Assembly (NCBI GenBank): GCA_958295665.1
Contig: OY282560.1
Location: 101,843,930 to 101,907,929, forward strand
DNA length: 64,000 nucleotides
Origin: Tipula vernalis
Taxonomy: Eukaryota > Arthropoda > Insecta > Diptera > Tipulidae
Reading direction: 5' to 3'
The translations under genes and the position numbers were made by a program. The notes under the pieces are model-generated. The model had not been told where the DNA came from. It was given only the letters and a program-made list of their open reading frames with translations, and did not search any database. Below are positions 48,648 through 59,982 of this stretch, piece after piece (the first letter of the stretch is position 1; every line of letters begins with the position of its first letter).

Positions 48648-49200
48648 CTGAAATAGTCAAAAGAGGCATCGTTTTCACGATTCGATAAAAATTTGATAAT
48701 AATCGGGACTTTCCCGTGAATAAACAATTTGGTGTTACCTAATCCACAATAGTTAGAGTAAATTTGCTTTGAGCTACACAAATCATCCGGAACAACAGAG
48801 CGATGGATGAAGCTAACCGGACTACCCGCATCAAGTAATGAATAAAACTTATTAAAATCTGTAATTCCTCCGCCACTGTGAGGGAAAGCAACACTTACCA
48901 ATTGTACGGCAGCTAAAGCGGAATTTTTCTCTTGTTGTTCTGGATTACTGGTGTCAGCATCAAATTCAGCAATAGCAGCAACTTTATTTGTTTTGGTTGG
49001 GCAATCCTTAATGAGGTGCCCGTTTAATCCACACTTGAAACAAGCTCCTGGTTCGCGTTTGACTTTGTTGCAGTCTTTAGTCACGTGTCCATATGCAGAA
49101 CAATTATAGCATCGCACCGATCTATGGTTATTTGGCGAAACTTTTGCTGCGGAAGTAGAAGGATAGTATTGTACGATGATATTGTTACCAATTTGGTTAG
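48644..49200 (-). pseudogene. E5 gag C-terminus and protease
   Basis: A minus-strand frame with two CCHC knuckles, CYNCSAYGHVTKDC and CFKCGLNGHLIKDC (about 49110-49010). It is followed by an aspartic protease whose active site reads LLDAGSPVSF, where DTGS or DSGS is usual; Asp and Gly are kept. The capsid region upstream is missing or unreadable beyond about 49200. The frame overlaps the following pol frame by four bases. Confidence 0.8.
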
Positions 49201-49289
49201 GGTTTGTGCTTTAAGGCTTTCATATCGTGAATATCGTTCTATTGTAGTGGCGGTATACAACACAGAAACAGCAAAACTATTATCCCGAA

Positions 49290-51988
49290 GTCCCCAAGTA
49301 AACGCCGTTACCTGATGCATATTCAGTGGATCGGCATTAGGGCACTGGATTATGTACGCATTGAGGAACTTTAATCTTTTTAGGATGATAGCATTGCATG
49401 TGAATAGTAGGTGTTCCGACGTCTCCTTACTGCAATCTCAGAATCAGCACTGATCCATAAGGGACCTTCCCATTTAATGTAGATGGCCGTTAAAAGAGCC
49501 GTGCCCTATTAAAAACCAGGCAAGGGATCTTAGGGATTGGTGGTCCATCCTCGGTGCCTCTCCCAGACGTATAATATTATAACTGAATAATTTCTTGGCC
49601 TGTCTCATCCCAATGGAGGACTCCCAGACTAATTTCCTATTGTTCTGCTCCCAGTCCCTTATACCATCTGCCAAATGGGTTTTGGAAAAAGCAATACTAG
49701 GACTGGGACCCAGGAAATCTCGGATTGCTCCCAGTCAGGAGACCACAAAAGGGTGACTTTATTTGCTTTACCCAGTTCTAATAAATTATAGTAGCAGCTC
49801 CAGATCATGTTCAACACTGAAGCTCCTAAGGCTAGCAGAGCTGCCTGCCGAGATTATATAGATCTCGGTCTTCTTATATTTCTTTGTGAGACATTGAAAC
49901 ACATACCTCAATAGCAAAGGTCTCTGCCTGAAAAACTGTGGGGTGCTACCCAGTGGTATGCATAGCTCTAGGCCGGGCCTGACTATCCCTGCACCGGTAC
50001 CCACGTCTGTTTTTGACCCATCCGTATACCATACAGAAGCTTGACGGGGAGGGAGGAGATAATATTCCCTACCAGTGCCCTATCCGGCAAACTAATGGTA
50101 AAATTCCTCCTACAGTCGATTGTCCTTACTATAAAATCCGATAGTTATAGCCCTTAAAGTTTAATTTATGTAGGAAACTGTTGTGTTTTAATTTTGGCTA
50201 TAATTCTTAGGCTCAAACCTCTTGAACCGGCTACTTTTTAATGTGTAGGTGCAGTGGTGAGTGCCCCAGTATTCTCTCAAGGGCAGCTGTTGGAAAAGTC
50301 CTCATTGCTCCAGTTGCACCCACACAAATTAACCTCTGGATCTTGTCCAGTATTCTCCGTGCACCAGTCTGCTCCGTCTTTGGCTACCACTTATTTGCCT
50401 TGTTTGTGATATGATTTAAGTGGAGATTTCATGTCAATTTCTGATTAAGTACGACACCCAGATATTTAACCTCCGTTGACAGTTGGAGAGTTACCCGTCC
50501 CCCCAGGGCTATCGGCGGGAGGCCAGTTTTCCTCCGGTTAGTAAAGAGAGTGCAGTTGACCTTGTTGGGATTTACCGTAAGGCCCACCTCCGTACACCAA
50601 TCAGTTACTACCTCTAGGGCTTGTTGCATCCTTGCCCCTACTGTATTTGCGCATTTGCCCCTAACCATCAAGACTAGGTCGTCCGCATAGGTAATGTTCG
50701 AGAAGTCTAAATTTCTCAGTCTGGTAAGTAATTGATCCAACACGATCAGCCACAATAAGGGAGAGAGAACACCTCCCTTAGGGCAACCCCTGGTGGCCGC
50801 TATGGTGATATTTTAGCCTGTCCTCCTGTATTTTAGCATGTTTATAATCCACCTTACGGTGGAGGGGTATTTACCCCTTACTAGTGATTGTTCCTGAATT
50901 ACCTCGAAACTAGTATTATCAAAAGCTCCCTGGATATCAATGAAGGAGCATAGTACTAATTCTTTATTCCGACTTCGATTTTCGATGTCAGCTCGTGTAG
51001 GGCCGTTTCTGTTGATTTTCCTGCTTGGTAGACGTGCTGCCTAGAGTCCAGAGTGGTTTTCAGTAAAAATGATGTGAGGCTAATAGGTCTATAAGACCTA
51101 ATCTCCTCTGGGGATCTTTTTCCCGCTTTTGGGATAAAAATCACCCAAACCTCCCTCCAGCATTTTGGAACATATTCCAAGCTGTAGCTGGCTCTGAAGA
51201 GTGTACTAAGATAAGGCAGTAAATTCTGCAGTCCTTGCTGTAGAAAGGCGGGGTATACGCAATCCCCTCCCTGTGATTTGAAAAGGCCAAATGATTTGAC
51301 TGCCCAGCCTATCCGTCCCGGCGTAAAAAACTGCCTCAAGAATTCATGAGCACTCTTTGGAACCAGATACGGATGTACGCTACTTGCGTTGGATTCTTCC
51401 TGATCCCTCACTAGACATTCCAGAGTCTCCTGGTTTCTTAACAGATCCCAAGGGATTCCTGTGATCCAAGGAGAGTGCCTTCTGAAGTCGACACGCCATA
51501 GGTAGTTTGTCTATTTTCTTACAGAAGTCTCTCCAGCTGAGTATTTTGATCTGCCTAAGAGCCATGTTGTATTGGGTAGGGGAATTCTGATAGGTAGTCC
51601 AATCGTTCGTCCTCTTAGCCCTATTAAAAAGTTTACGGACATTCCGTCTATTCACCGTCCTGCCTCCTTTTGGTAAGAGCATTTCTATTGAAACAGCCGT
51701 GATATCCCTAGAAATAAATTGGTTAATAGAAAAGATATTGTGCCTTGCGCGACAGAGATTTGCTGTACTCGGCCTATCTTCAGCCGTGTCGTAGACTAGC
51801 TTACGTGTATTGGCTGCAAAACCTTTAATCTTCTCCTTGTTGGTCCAAGGCTCCCGTATAAGCGCTATATCCCAGTCCTTAATCATACAAAGACGGTTTA
51901 GGTTGTTTGTAGCCGTCTTCGATCGATGCAGATTAATCTGCACGAATCTCAGTTTCGCTACTGTTGCAGGTTTGGTGTGCATCACCAT
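49290..51988 (-). pseudogene. LOA-like LINE ORF2: endonuclease, RT, RNase H
   Basis: ATG 51988 opens an APE-type endonuclease start (LRFVQINLHRSKTATNNL, IALIREPW). After about 90 codons it skips most of EN to the pre-RT linker (RRNVRKLFNRAKRTNDW). RT block 51411-50956: FKSQGGDCVYPAFLQ, VIFIPKAGKRS, RSYRPISLTSF, then a deletion before AGKSTETALHEL. The catalytic YADD lies near 50685 with LTVNPNKVNCTLF after it. RNase H pieces follow at 50004-49786 and 49674-49474, and a C-terminal ETSEHLLFTCNAI finger near 49400. Several frame breaks; inactive. Confidence 0.82.
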
Positions 51989-52006
51989 GATGTGTATTTT
52001 TTTTTT

Positions 52007-52905
52007 TTATTTCTTAGGCTCCGGAGAGCCCGGTTTGCTTGGTTGCTGTGCCACCCTTCCTCTAGGGGTCACCCCATGGCTCTTCCCGATCTTTCCTCGG
52101 CCCGGTTTGGCCGGTCTCGCTGTTCCGGAGGTGCCAAGTCTACTGGCCTCCCCCGTTCCAGTAACCACATCATAGCAGCCCACGTTCTCAGCCAAAGCTG
52201 CCCTTGACGTGCCGGGAAGATTCGGCTCCGCCACTCTCCCCTTGATTGTATCCACCGCCCCCTTCTTCTTTGGGCGGAAGTGTACAGAGCCAAATATTCA
52301 GTTGACTCTGTAGTTGAAGCCCTTCAGTATCACCGCCGTTTTGTGTGAAACGGACATTATGTGTTGAAGGAGGTCGCCTTCCTGCCTTCAGGGATGCCCC
52401 GTCCCATGGCTTAAGTGACTCACTCTGCAGTTTCTTCATCGGCACAGTTGACTGTGAGCCAATCGTTTCTGGTGCGTCATACCAAGAAATTAGGGCTGAC
52501 AACATCTAACGGCAGCTCCGCCACTATCTCCATTATGGCATCTTGTATTGCCAGAATCTGGGCAATACCCAATTTTGTTTCTGGGTAGCCTTGGTCGGTA
52601 ATCTCCAACCTGATAGCCTTCACTGCGGCACTATACGTAGTGGCCGTGTCGGTCCTATTCTCGAGGCAACTATCCTTATTGTCACCCTCCGTTGCAGCTT
52701 TTGGGGCGGCTTCCAATGCCTTCGATGAAGGACTGGAAACTTTCCCTCTTTTTGCCGCGATGCCTTTGGGGGTAGAGTCATCATCCGACCTATTCCTCTT
52801 GTTAGTTGAGACAATTCTGTCCCTGATCTTCTCCTTACATTGCTGCAAGGCAGCGTCGCGGGGGACCCCTGACCTAATTAGATGGGACAGACGTCTCCTC
52901 ACTCC
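52007..52905 (-). pseudogene. LOA-like LINE ORF1 (gag-like)
   Basis: A minus-strand frame near 52902-52477 with a basic N-terminus (RRRLSHLIRSG), an Ala/Lys/Ser-rich stretch and a YPETKLGIAQILAIQDAIMEI segment. The last resembles the LTxxQxxxVQxAIxxxI pattern of LOA/R1-group ORF1 proteins. It breaks near 52480-52500 and continues in two other frames with Gly/Arg/Pro-rich sequence to about 52007. No zinc knuckles were seen. The start codon is uncertain. Its position directly before the endonuclease frame supports ORF1. Confidence 0.6.
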
Positions 52906-52985
52906 AATTCCTCGAGGTCCTTATTTATTTCGGCATTTTATGGAAGGTCCACCACGGCAGCGCCTCTTACCGTGGTAACCCGACC

Positions 52986-53861
52986 CCAGGGACCGGCCAT
53001 TTGATAATTTTTGCATCAAGTGCATTCTAGGGGCATTCAAGAAAAATCATTTGACTTTGGGACTTTTGATTTGTATTGAATAAATTTAGTCACTTCCAAT
53101 GTATTCTATTTAGTTTACTCACACTAACTACAATTTTGTTACTTCACTTCGGTAAATCTTGATTGAAAATTTGCTCTACTACTAAGTATAAACGGTATTA
53201 TACATTTTGTAGATTTTATTTCTGCTGCCTAATTGACCAAAAACCAAAGATAATTAACCTTTAAATTAAATAGAAAGAACCATCGGCATATGGAAAATTT
53301 CCTAATAATTACCACATCACTATTAAATTTGAAAAATAATCGCGATAATTTTTCAACATCATCAGCTCAACAGCTCCCTAATATTTAAACACCCATCATA
53401 GAAAAAAAATGTCCTTAAAACATAATTACTGCGCGACACAATCATTAAAGCAAAATAAATTCAGATCTCAATCTTTCGTGACACATCACGGAAATTCCAA
53501 ATATAAAACAGAAAAAATTAGGTCACCTTCCGAAACCTGTATATACCTAGGCCTAGCATATGCCTCTCTTATCGAAAATCGATGTATTTTACAATTTCCG
53601 TGATAGACTTTTCATTTTGATAATAACAACAAATATTTTCAGTTTCAAAATTCTTGTAAGTACAATACCGGAAATAATTATAGAAGTATAAAAAATTTAC
53701 TAACTGCCAATAAGTTTTTGAGTGTGTTGCTATAATTACCTTATATTGAAATAATGTCCGTCAGTCACAAAAGTCATCCAACTGTTTAAAAGTTCAGTGC
53801 CCTCCTCGCCCCTCTTTAATATCCATTTGGTTGTTTATTATACGAGTACATATTAGACTAA
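52986..53861. other. Noncoding, probably intron of the downstream gene
   Basis: AT-rich with no recognised element. A 64-codon frame at 53409-53603 has no motif. The segment ends in the splice acceptor of the carboxylesterase-like exon, so it is likely intronic; no upstream exon was found in the window. Confidence 0.5.
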
Positions 53862-53886
53862 AATATTATTTTCAATGTATTTCCAG
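53862..53886 (+). promoter_or_regulatory. Splice acceptor of carboxylesterase-like terminal exon
   Basis: A T-rich tract ends in TATTTCCAG at 53878-53886. Protein homology-like sequence starts right behind it (PPPMDGW), in the place where carboxylesterases have the strand before the oxyanion loop. Confidence 0.75.
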
Positions 53887-55346
53887 GTCCACCTCCAATG
53901 GACGGTTGGTCAACGATAGCATGGCTGCATTCAGGTGATTTTCAACATGGCAGCCCTTCAGATATAGACCCATTTCAACTGGTGATAAAACAAAAAGTTA
54001 TCGTTATCACAATCGCATTCCGGCTGAATATATTCGGTTTCTTTACATCGATGGATGGTGAGGCACCGGGTAATTTTGGCCTTATGGATCAATCGGCGGC
54101 CCTTCTTTGGATTACACGAAATATTAAATTGTTTGGTGGCAATGAAAAATCAATCACCCTTATGGGGCACGGTTCGGGAGCGCTCAGTGTTAGTTTTCAT
54201 TTGACATCGGGCGAATGGAGTGATGGCATGTTTCACAAAGCGATTATAATGTCGGGCACATCAATGTATGATACATCGGTGCGTGAAGCTAAATCGTATG
54301 CGGTCACATTAGATTTGACGGCAAATGCATTTGGATGTTTTCGTATGCCAACATCACAATTAATGGATTGTTTACGGAATGTGCCGGCCAAATTGCTTTC
54401 GGAAAATGGACCAAATTTGGATTGGGGACCAATAATAGATGCTGGATTAAGTAATTCGACGGCACCATTTATTTCCGATTATCCGAGAATTTTAGCGGAG
54501 CGTGGAATGTTACGCAATGTTTCGGTAATGATTGGATTCACCGATATGGAAGAGGCACTCGATATTTCGTTAGGTTTTATTATGGATGACGGAATTTCCG
54601 ACGAAATGTATAACACTTTGATCGAAGATGTTGTCCTAAATGATTTGCAGCAATTGGATATGAACGATACGTGTGGTGGCAACAATAAAATTGTTTTGGA
54701 TGCTGTAAATTTTGTATACAAACCATATCCACCGGTAACCGATTCGTCAATACTTCGACGAAAATACATCGATTTTTATACGGAACGGAAATTCGTTGCA
54801 CCAACATTTTATTTAGCATCTCATATGAGCAAAGCCAATGAAGTTTATGTGTACCGGTTTGATATACGGCCAAAAACTCCGGCCGCGATAAATGGTCTCG
54901 CCGAATGGGTATCGGTGCCGCATCGTTTTGATCAGATTTTCATTTGGGGTTTCCCATACTGGTCAAAGCTGGGCGAACAGCAGCAATGGGACAGTATGGA
55001 TAAACGGGTTGCCGATATAATAATGACGCTGTTTGCAAATTTTGCAAAATTCACAAATCCATCACAGGTCGGGGTGTACATAAAATGGGATCAATTCAAT
55101 CAACTAAATCAAGGGATTTTAATCATTGACCGTTCATTTAATATGTCCGATGCGACAACCGTTCACTATCCGGGAATAAAATTTTGGAACGGTTACTATG
55201 AAAACGTTATAAATTATGCGTCACAGTGTTGTAATGCAACAAGCTGTGGCAATCGGTTAGGGAATTTTTATATGTCAACATCGAATTTTAATCGCAGAAC
55301 CGTAATACGGTTTATAGTTTTAATAATAGTTTTAATGTATAAATAG
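53887..55346 (+). CDS. Cholinesterase-like (neuroligin/glutactin-class) protein, terminal exon
   Basis: Carboxylesterase-fold protein, probably cell-surface and non-enzymatic. The first in-frame ATG (53898) is internal, because family sequence begins before it; upstream exons are not visible. Counting from that Met: the oxyanion region reads WLHSGDF (9-15, usually HGGGF), then FRLNIFGF (41-48), GNFGLMDQ (58-65), and the nucleophile elbow GHGSG (90-94) where catalytic members have GESAG, so the Ser position is Gly92. A family-like VPHRFDQIFIWG lies near 342-353. The C-terminus has Cys-rich CCNATSC and ends in a hydrophobic IVLIIVLMYK tail, possibly a GPI signal or short anchor. No stop or shift over 482 codons. 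It is the only host gene here, amid TEs. The specific orthologue is not identified. Confidence 0.85.
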
Positions 55347-55810
55347 TAAAAGTATTGTTGTTTTTTTTAACGTTTTAATCGAAACGACAAATTGAACATT
55401 TTATTTTCAGAAATTTTGTACATACATACGATCATCTAGAATGAGAATTGAATGATTTATTTTGGCGCCCATATTATGTATAATGTAGATATTTTTAATG
55501 AAATCTTTGTACATAGAAATTAAATACAAATTGTAGGATTTTTGGAACTTTTACTACAAAAAAAAAAAATACAAAAATATATGTAATATGTAAATATATA
55601 CAAAATGTGTTTGCTTTATAAATTTATTCGCCGCAGCCACCCCCAATCGCGCTACCACATCCTCCTAGTAATTCGATAATATTCAGCACACCGTGTTTCT
55701 TATATTATTGTATAAGCTGTGTTTATTACCATTATTACCAATTTATATATTTTGATTTTTCTTTATGTTTCAAAACATGCAAAAGAAATAAAATTTTGTA
55801 CATCAAGATA
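55347..55810 (+). other. 3' UTR of the carboxylesterase-like gene
   Basis: AT-rich noncoding sequence after the TAG stop. The best polyadenylation signal is AATAAA at 55787-55792; a weaker ATTAAA-like site lies near 55519. The true end cannot be fixed without transcripts. Confidence 0.55.
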
Positions 55811-56389
55811 AGAAGGCAAAATTTTCATTACTCCCTCATTCCATTTTGGTGAGTTTGGTCTACACTCTACAGGCTTACCTCATATAGCGTTTATTTAAAT
55901 TTTTGATGTTTTGAAATAACAAAAATTCAAGGCCCTCGTTTGATAATCTACATTTTTGAAAGTTTCATACGATAATTAGTATTTTAATTTCAAAAATGTT
56001 ATAGCAATCAATTCATTTCAAAATTGTATTCTCAAGCTTTCAGAATTTCTATCATTCAAGGACTTTTAACATCAAGATTACTAGATTGGGTGAATATTTT
56101 TAAGGGCAAGGGTTCGGAACCATCTCTCCAATCATATCTTGGCTGTGAATCTTCATTTAAGAAAGATAAATTACTAAATGATTTGTAAATCAGTTGTAAT
56201 ATTAAATAAAGGGAAAAAAAAAAAATATCTTGGCTAAATGGAAAGTTAGCTACCACAACTCTGCGCGAACACTTGCCACGTCGTTATCTATAGCTGAATC
56301 AATTTTTCGTGATGCTGTTTTACAGGTCGCGCAAATGTATTGTATACTTCCCAATTTATCTCCTGATCATCAATTTATATCAAAAACAA
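55811..56389. other. Noncoding AT-rich DNA
   Basis: No gene or repeat recognised. Confidence 0.5.
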
Positions 56390-57168
56390 GGATATTTTAA
56401 GGCACAGTGGAATACAAATTCCTTAAATATCTCTCTGGAAATATTAAAATCAAAACAATCCGCAACGGTGTTGAGATCTCGTTGAATGCGCGCTGTAGGA
56501 CTACGCGGAAGCTGTAGTTGTTACTTGCAGTCGGAATATGAAGAAGATCTCGGGGGCGTAAGTTGCATTGAGGAGCATAAATATTAAAACGTGACAGAAT
56601 ACAGTCTATTTTACCACAAATGATGTCACTTTGAGATTGGAGATCCAGGAAACGACATCGGTCTAAAGGAACTGTTTTTGAACACCTTCAATTCTGTTTG
56701 AATGAGACTCGTAGAACGGGGACCATATGACAGTCGCGTACTCCTCATCCTTCGAACTTCGTTTAATAAACCCGAACATCGAAAAGGCTTTGTTAACAAC
56801 CGCATCGACGTGAGAGTTAAACGTTCAATCCGAGCTAAAGATAACGCCCAAATCAGTAACCACATTAACTCTCTCCAATGTAATGCCATTTAGAAAGCAG
56901 TCAAAAACTACTGGAGACTTAGACCTGGAACAGGTGATTACGTAACACTTATCAACATTCAGAAACATAAGGTTAGCAAAACACACCAAAGGCCCCGCTG
57001 AAATTAATCATGATCCAATTCACATGAGATGTTTGCATATATTTTCATGTCGTCAGCAAATAAAATACAGTCTGCGAATTTGAAACAATCCACAACATTG
57101 TTGTGTACCTTGAGGCACCCCAGATGTCGCAATAAAACATTCTGAGATCGTATTGTTAATCTTGACAT
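56390..57168 (-). pseudogene. LINE RT, C-terminal half
   Basis: Minus strand from the insertion: IATSGVPQGTQ (near 57100-57135), then a compacted palm. The FADD box is lost or unreadable (FICRRHENICK near 57050). LNVDKCYVITCSR and VVTDLGVIF (about 56850-56960), NSHVDAVVNKAFSMFGFIKR (about 56760-56820), ATVIWSPFYESHSNRIEGVQKQFL (about 56665-56740). Last is a C-terminal region with NIYAPQCNLRPRDLL near 56545-56590. These are the successive blocks of Jockey/CR1-type RT ends. Stops at several points; inactive. Confidence 0.8.
57157..57168. repeat. Target-site duplication of the Ulp1 element, left copy
   Basis: TAATCTTGACAT, identical to 60393-60404. The LINE reading frame needs only one copy. 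Confidence 0.75.
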
Positions 57169-57422
57169 GCACGTGAAGTTTTTCCTAAACTTCTCCTAAA
57201 CCTTACAATTCCTTTACACTGTTAAATTTGATTTTATTAATTCATAAAAACTCGTCATTCTTGTAACGAAGCACTTCGAATACTATCATACAATTCACAT
57301 TAATGACAAAATAGGCCATGTATGGCAATAAACAATTTTAGGGGAATCAAAGGAAAAGGGGGTTCCTGAAACCAATTTGTGAAATTGAACAGAAGTGAAC
57401 AGAATTTTTAACTAAATTTATT
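57169..57422. repeat. Left outer TIR of the Ulp1 element
   Basis: About 250 bases, found inverted at about 60140-60390 with few mismatches. Confidence 0.85.
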
Positions 57423-58612
57423 CTCGCCTCGAAGTAATTCGAGTACTACCATCGTTGTGGCTATGTGATTCTAATAACTGGTAATCCAGAGCATATATGG
57501 CAATAAAATATTTTGGGGGAATCGGAGGATAAGGGGGTCCCCGAAATCAATTTTGTGAAGTATATCCGTTTAACAAAATGTTTAACTTAATTTATTCCCG
57601 TCTCAAAGTAATTCGAGTACTACCATCGTTGTGGCTATGTAATTCTAATAACTGGTAATCCAGAGCATATATGGCAATAAAATATTTTGGGGGAATCGGA
57701 GGATAAGGGGGTTCCCGAAATCAATTTTGTGAAGTATATCCGTTTAACAAAATGTTTAACTTAATTTATTCCCGTCTCGAAGTAATTCGAGTACTACCAT
57801 CGTTGTGGCTATGTAATTCTAATAACTGGTAATCCAGAGCATATATGGCAATAAAATATTTTGGGGGAATCGGAGGATAAGGGGGTTCCCGAAATCAATT
57901 TTGTGAAGTATATCCGTTTAACAAAATGTTTAACTTAATTTATTCCCGTCTCGAAGTAATTCGAGTACTACCATCGTTGTGGCTATGTAATTCTAATAAC
58001 TGGTAATCCAGAGCATATATGGCAATAAAATATTTTGGGGGAATCGGAGGATAAGGGGGTTCCCGAAATCAATTTTGTGAAGTATATCCGTTTAACAAAA
58101 TGTTTAACTTAATTTATTCCCGTCTCGAAGTAATTCGAGTACTACCATCGTTGTGGCTATGTAATTCTAATAACTGGTAATCCAGAGCATATATGGCAAT
58201 AAAATATTTTGGGGGAATCGGAGGATAAGGGGGTTCCCGAAATCAATTTTGTGAAGTATATCCGTTTAACAAAATGTTTAACTTAATTTATTCCCGTCTC
58301 GAAGTAATTCGAGTACTACCATCGTTGTGGCTATGTAATTCTAATAACTGGTAATCCAGAGCATATATGGCAATAAAATATTTTGGGGGAATCGGAGGAT
58401 AAGGGGGTTCCCGAAATCAATTTTGTGAAGTACATCCGTTTAACAAAATGTTTAACTTAATTTATTCTCGTCTCGAAGTAATTCGAGTACTACCATCGTT
58501 ATGGCTATGTAATTCTAATAACTGGTAATCCAGAGCATATATGACAATAAAATATTTTGGGGGAATCGGAGGATAAGGAGGTCCCCGAAATCAATTTTGT
58601 GAAATTATATCC
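57423..58612. repeat. 174-bp tandem repeat, about seven copies
   Basis: The phrase ATTCGAGTACTACCATCG starts at 57437, 57611, 57785, 57959, 58133, 58307 and 58481, exactly 174 bases apart. Central copies look almost identical; the first and last differ more. Each unit contains GGGGGAATCGGAGGATAAGG and ATGTTTAACTTAATTTATTC, the latter on the strand opposite to the protease gene. Confidence 0.95.
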
Positions 58613-58837
58613 GATCAGAAATTCTATGGATGATAATCGATTGTTAATGTGTCTTCAATTGAATTTAAATAAAAAAATCAAAGAGACTTATTGTATAGCT
58701 GGTATTCTTTGAATCATTACGACTATAGTATTATACCCACTGATATACACGAGCATTCATATATTGCAATAAGGCTGATTTCAATTTCTCGTTTCGTTTA
58801 TGAAACCTATAACAATTCTTTGAACCAAGAACCAAAA

Positions 58838-59982
58838 TTACTTTGACGAATAATCTCTACGGCAATGTTTACAAAAATCATTAATAATAAAATTCTCAGT
58901 TGAGCAGAACACATGTATTTTTCTCTGACATTGCTTGCAAGTTTCAGTATTACTATTTGCAATATGCGACCATTTTCGAAGCATATTAAACAATTATCTT
59001 TGACAGACAGTGAATTTCTAAGTATCATTACTTGAAGGTTGTATCTATATTGAGTTAAAGCGTCTATGTAGCTTTCTTTTTCGGATAGGTGAATTTCTAT
59101 AGTAAAATTACAATTCACTAACAGATCAATACTATAAATCAAAAGGACTCCACAATTAAAAGAATCCCTTTGTTTTGGAAAAGCCTGATTTGTTTTTATT
59201 TCAAACGTGGGATAGGTCAATTTCCGCATTTTTCCTAGCTGTTTCAAATAATTTTGTGCTAGATCTCCTTCAGGTTTCAAAATTTTTTTAGGAGATAATG
59301 GATCGTACGTAACAATTATATTTAAATCTAAGTCTATGTAAATGAGAACCCAGTGATTTTCATTAATACATAGTGGGAAGAAAATATATCTCACTTCAGG
59401 GAAAATTTTGAGCTCAAATTGGCTGTCGGAGTTTTCGTCGTATATAAACGATTCATGTGTATTAAAAACTTTTAATACCTGATAAGGATCTAAACAGACC
59501 GAATTTTTGTTTTTGGTTACCAGAGAGATGCATAGCTATAAAACGTCATCAGTTAAATACCCATTGCCGGCTAATGATGAAAAACAAGAAATATTAAGAC
59601 TTGTTACCAAATGGTTATTAATTTTAAAATGACCTAACTTGATTAAGTGGTTCTTGAAATTATTATAATAGTCTACACTATCTAGCAAATGATTTGGAAG
59701 AAGCGTAATAACATTTTTAGATTCACCTTGAAAAGTTAGCCGACGTCCAGGTTTTCTATAACTTGCAAAAGCTCCTGGCCCTGAATATTTTAAATACTTC
59801 CTTTTCGGTTTTCTATTCCATTCCTCTGATATTTTAAAAATATTTTCTGGATGGGTGACATCAATATTGCTTTTAGAACCAGGTGTGCATTTTACTATCG
59901 CACAGAATTGATTTTGGGTGTCTTTGGGAATTCCTTTTGTTTTATCATTAACTTCGAGACGAGAATAAATTAAGTTAAACAT
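58838..59982 (-). pseudogene. Ulp1/SENP-like cysteine protease with C-terminal Cys/His cluster
   Basis: Ulp1-family (C48) peptidases cleave SUMO-like proteins. ATG 59982 opens a frame of 148 codons, unknown at the N-terminus, to TAG 59536-59538. The same frame continues past this single stop to 58807. After NGYLTDDVL, the entry of Ulp1 domains, come the catalytic residues: His in NENHWVLIYIDL (about 59330-59365), Asp in VTYDPL (about 59305), and Gln/Cys in KQRDSFNCGVLLIY (about 59130-59170). Beyond it CLIC (near 58990) is followed, in a shifted frame, by CKQC, HVFC and CKHC, a zinc-finger-like cluster ending at TAA 58838. One stop and one late shift break it. The first codons come from the TIR repeat. 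Confidence 0.8.

Larger units (their letters stand above)
45904..49200 (-). mobile_element. Ty3/gypsy element E5, no LTRs seen
   Basis: Minus-strand gag end with zinc knuckles, protease, RT, RNase H and integrase in normal order over 3.3 kb. No LTR was recognised at either side. On the 5' side it abuts the 3' end of the LOA-like LINE. Protein style (IHIDHFGPLP, RFVSDRGT, NGQVERVNR) matches E3, so both are probably from one Ty3/gypsy lineage (mdg3/blastopia-like, tentative). Confidence 0.85.
49260..52985 (-). mobile_element. LOA/R1-like LINE, internally deleted
   Basis: A GC-richer block than its surroundings, with two ORFs on the minus strand: ORF1 (about 52902-52007) and ORF2 (51988 to about 49290) with endonuclease, RT and RNase H. 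RNase H downstream of RT is typical of LOA, I and R1-group LINEs. The 5' end near 52985 starts GGTCCCTGGGGTCGGG. The 3' end meets E5 gag sequence near 49200-49300. Parts of EN and RT are deleted. The exact clade is tentative. Confidence 0.8.

Noticed and set aside
53409..53603. Possible upstream exon of the carboxylesterase-like gene (phrase SETCIYLGLAY)
   Set aside because: Only a faint resemblance to the SEDCLYLN motif; the frame stops before the acceptor and no donor fits.
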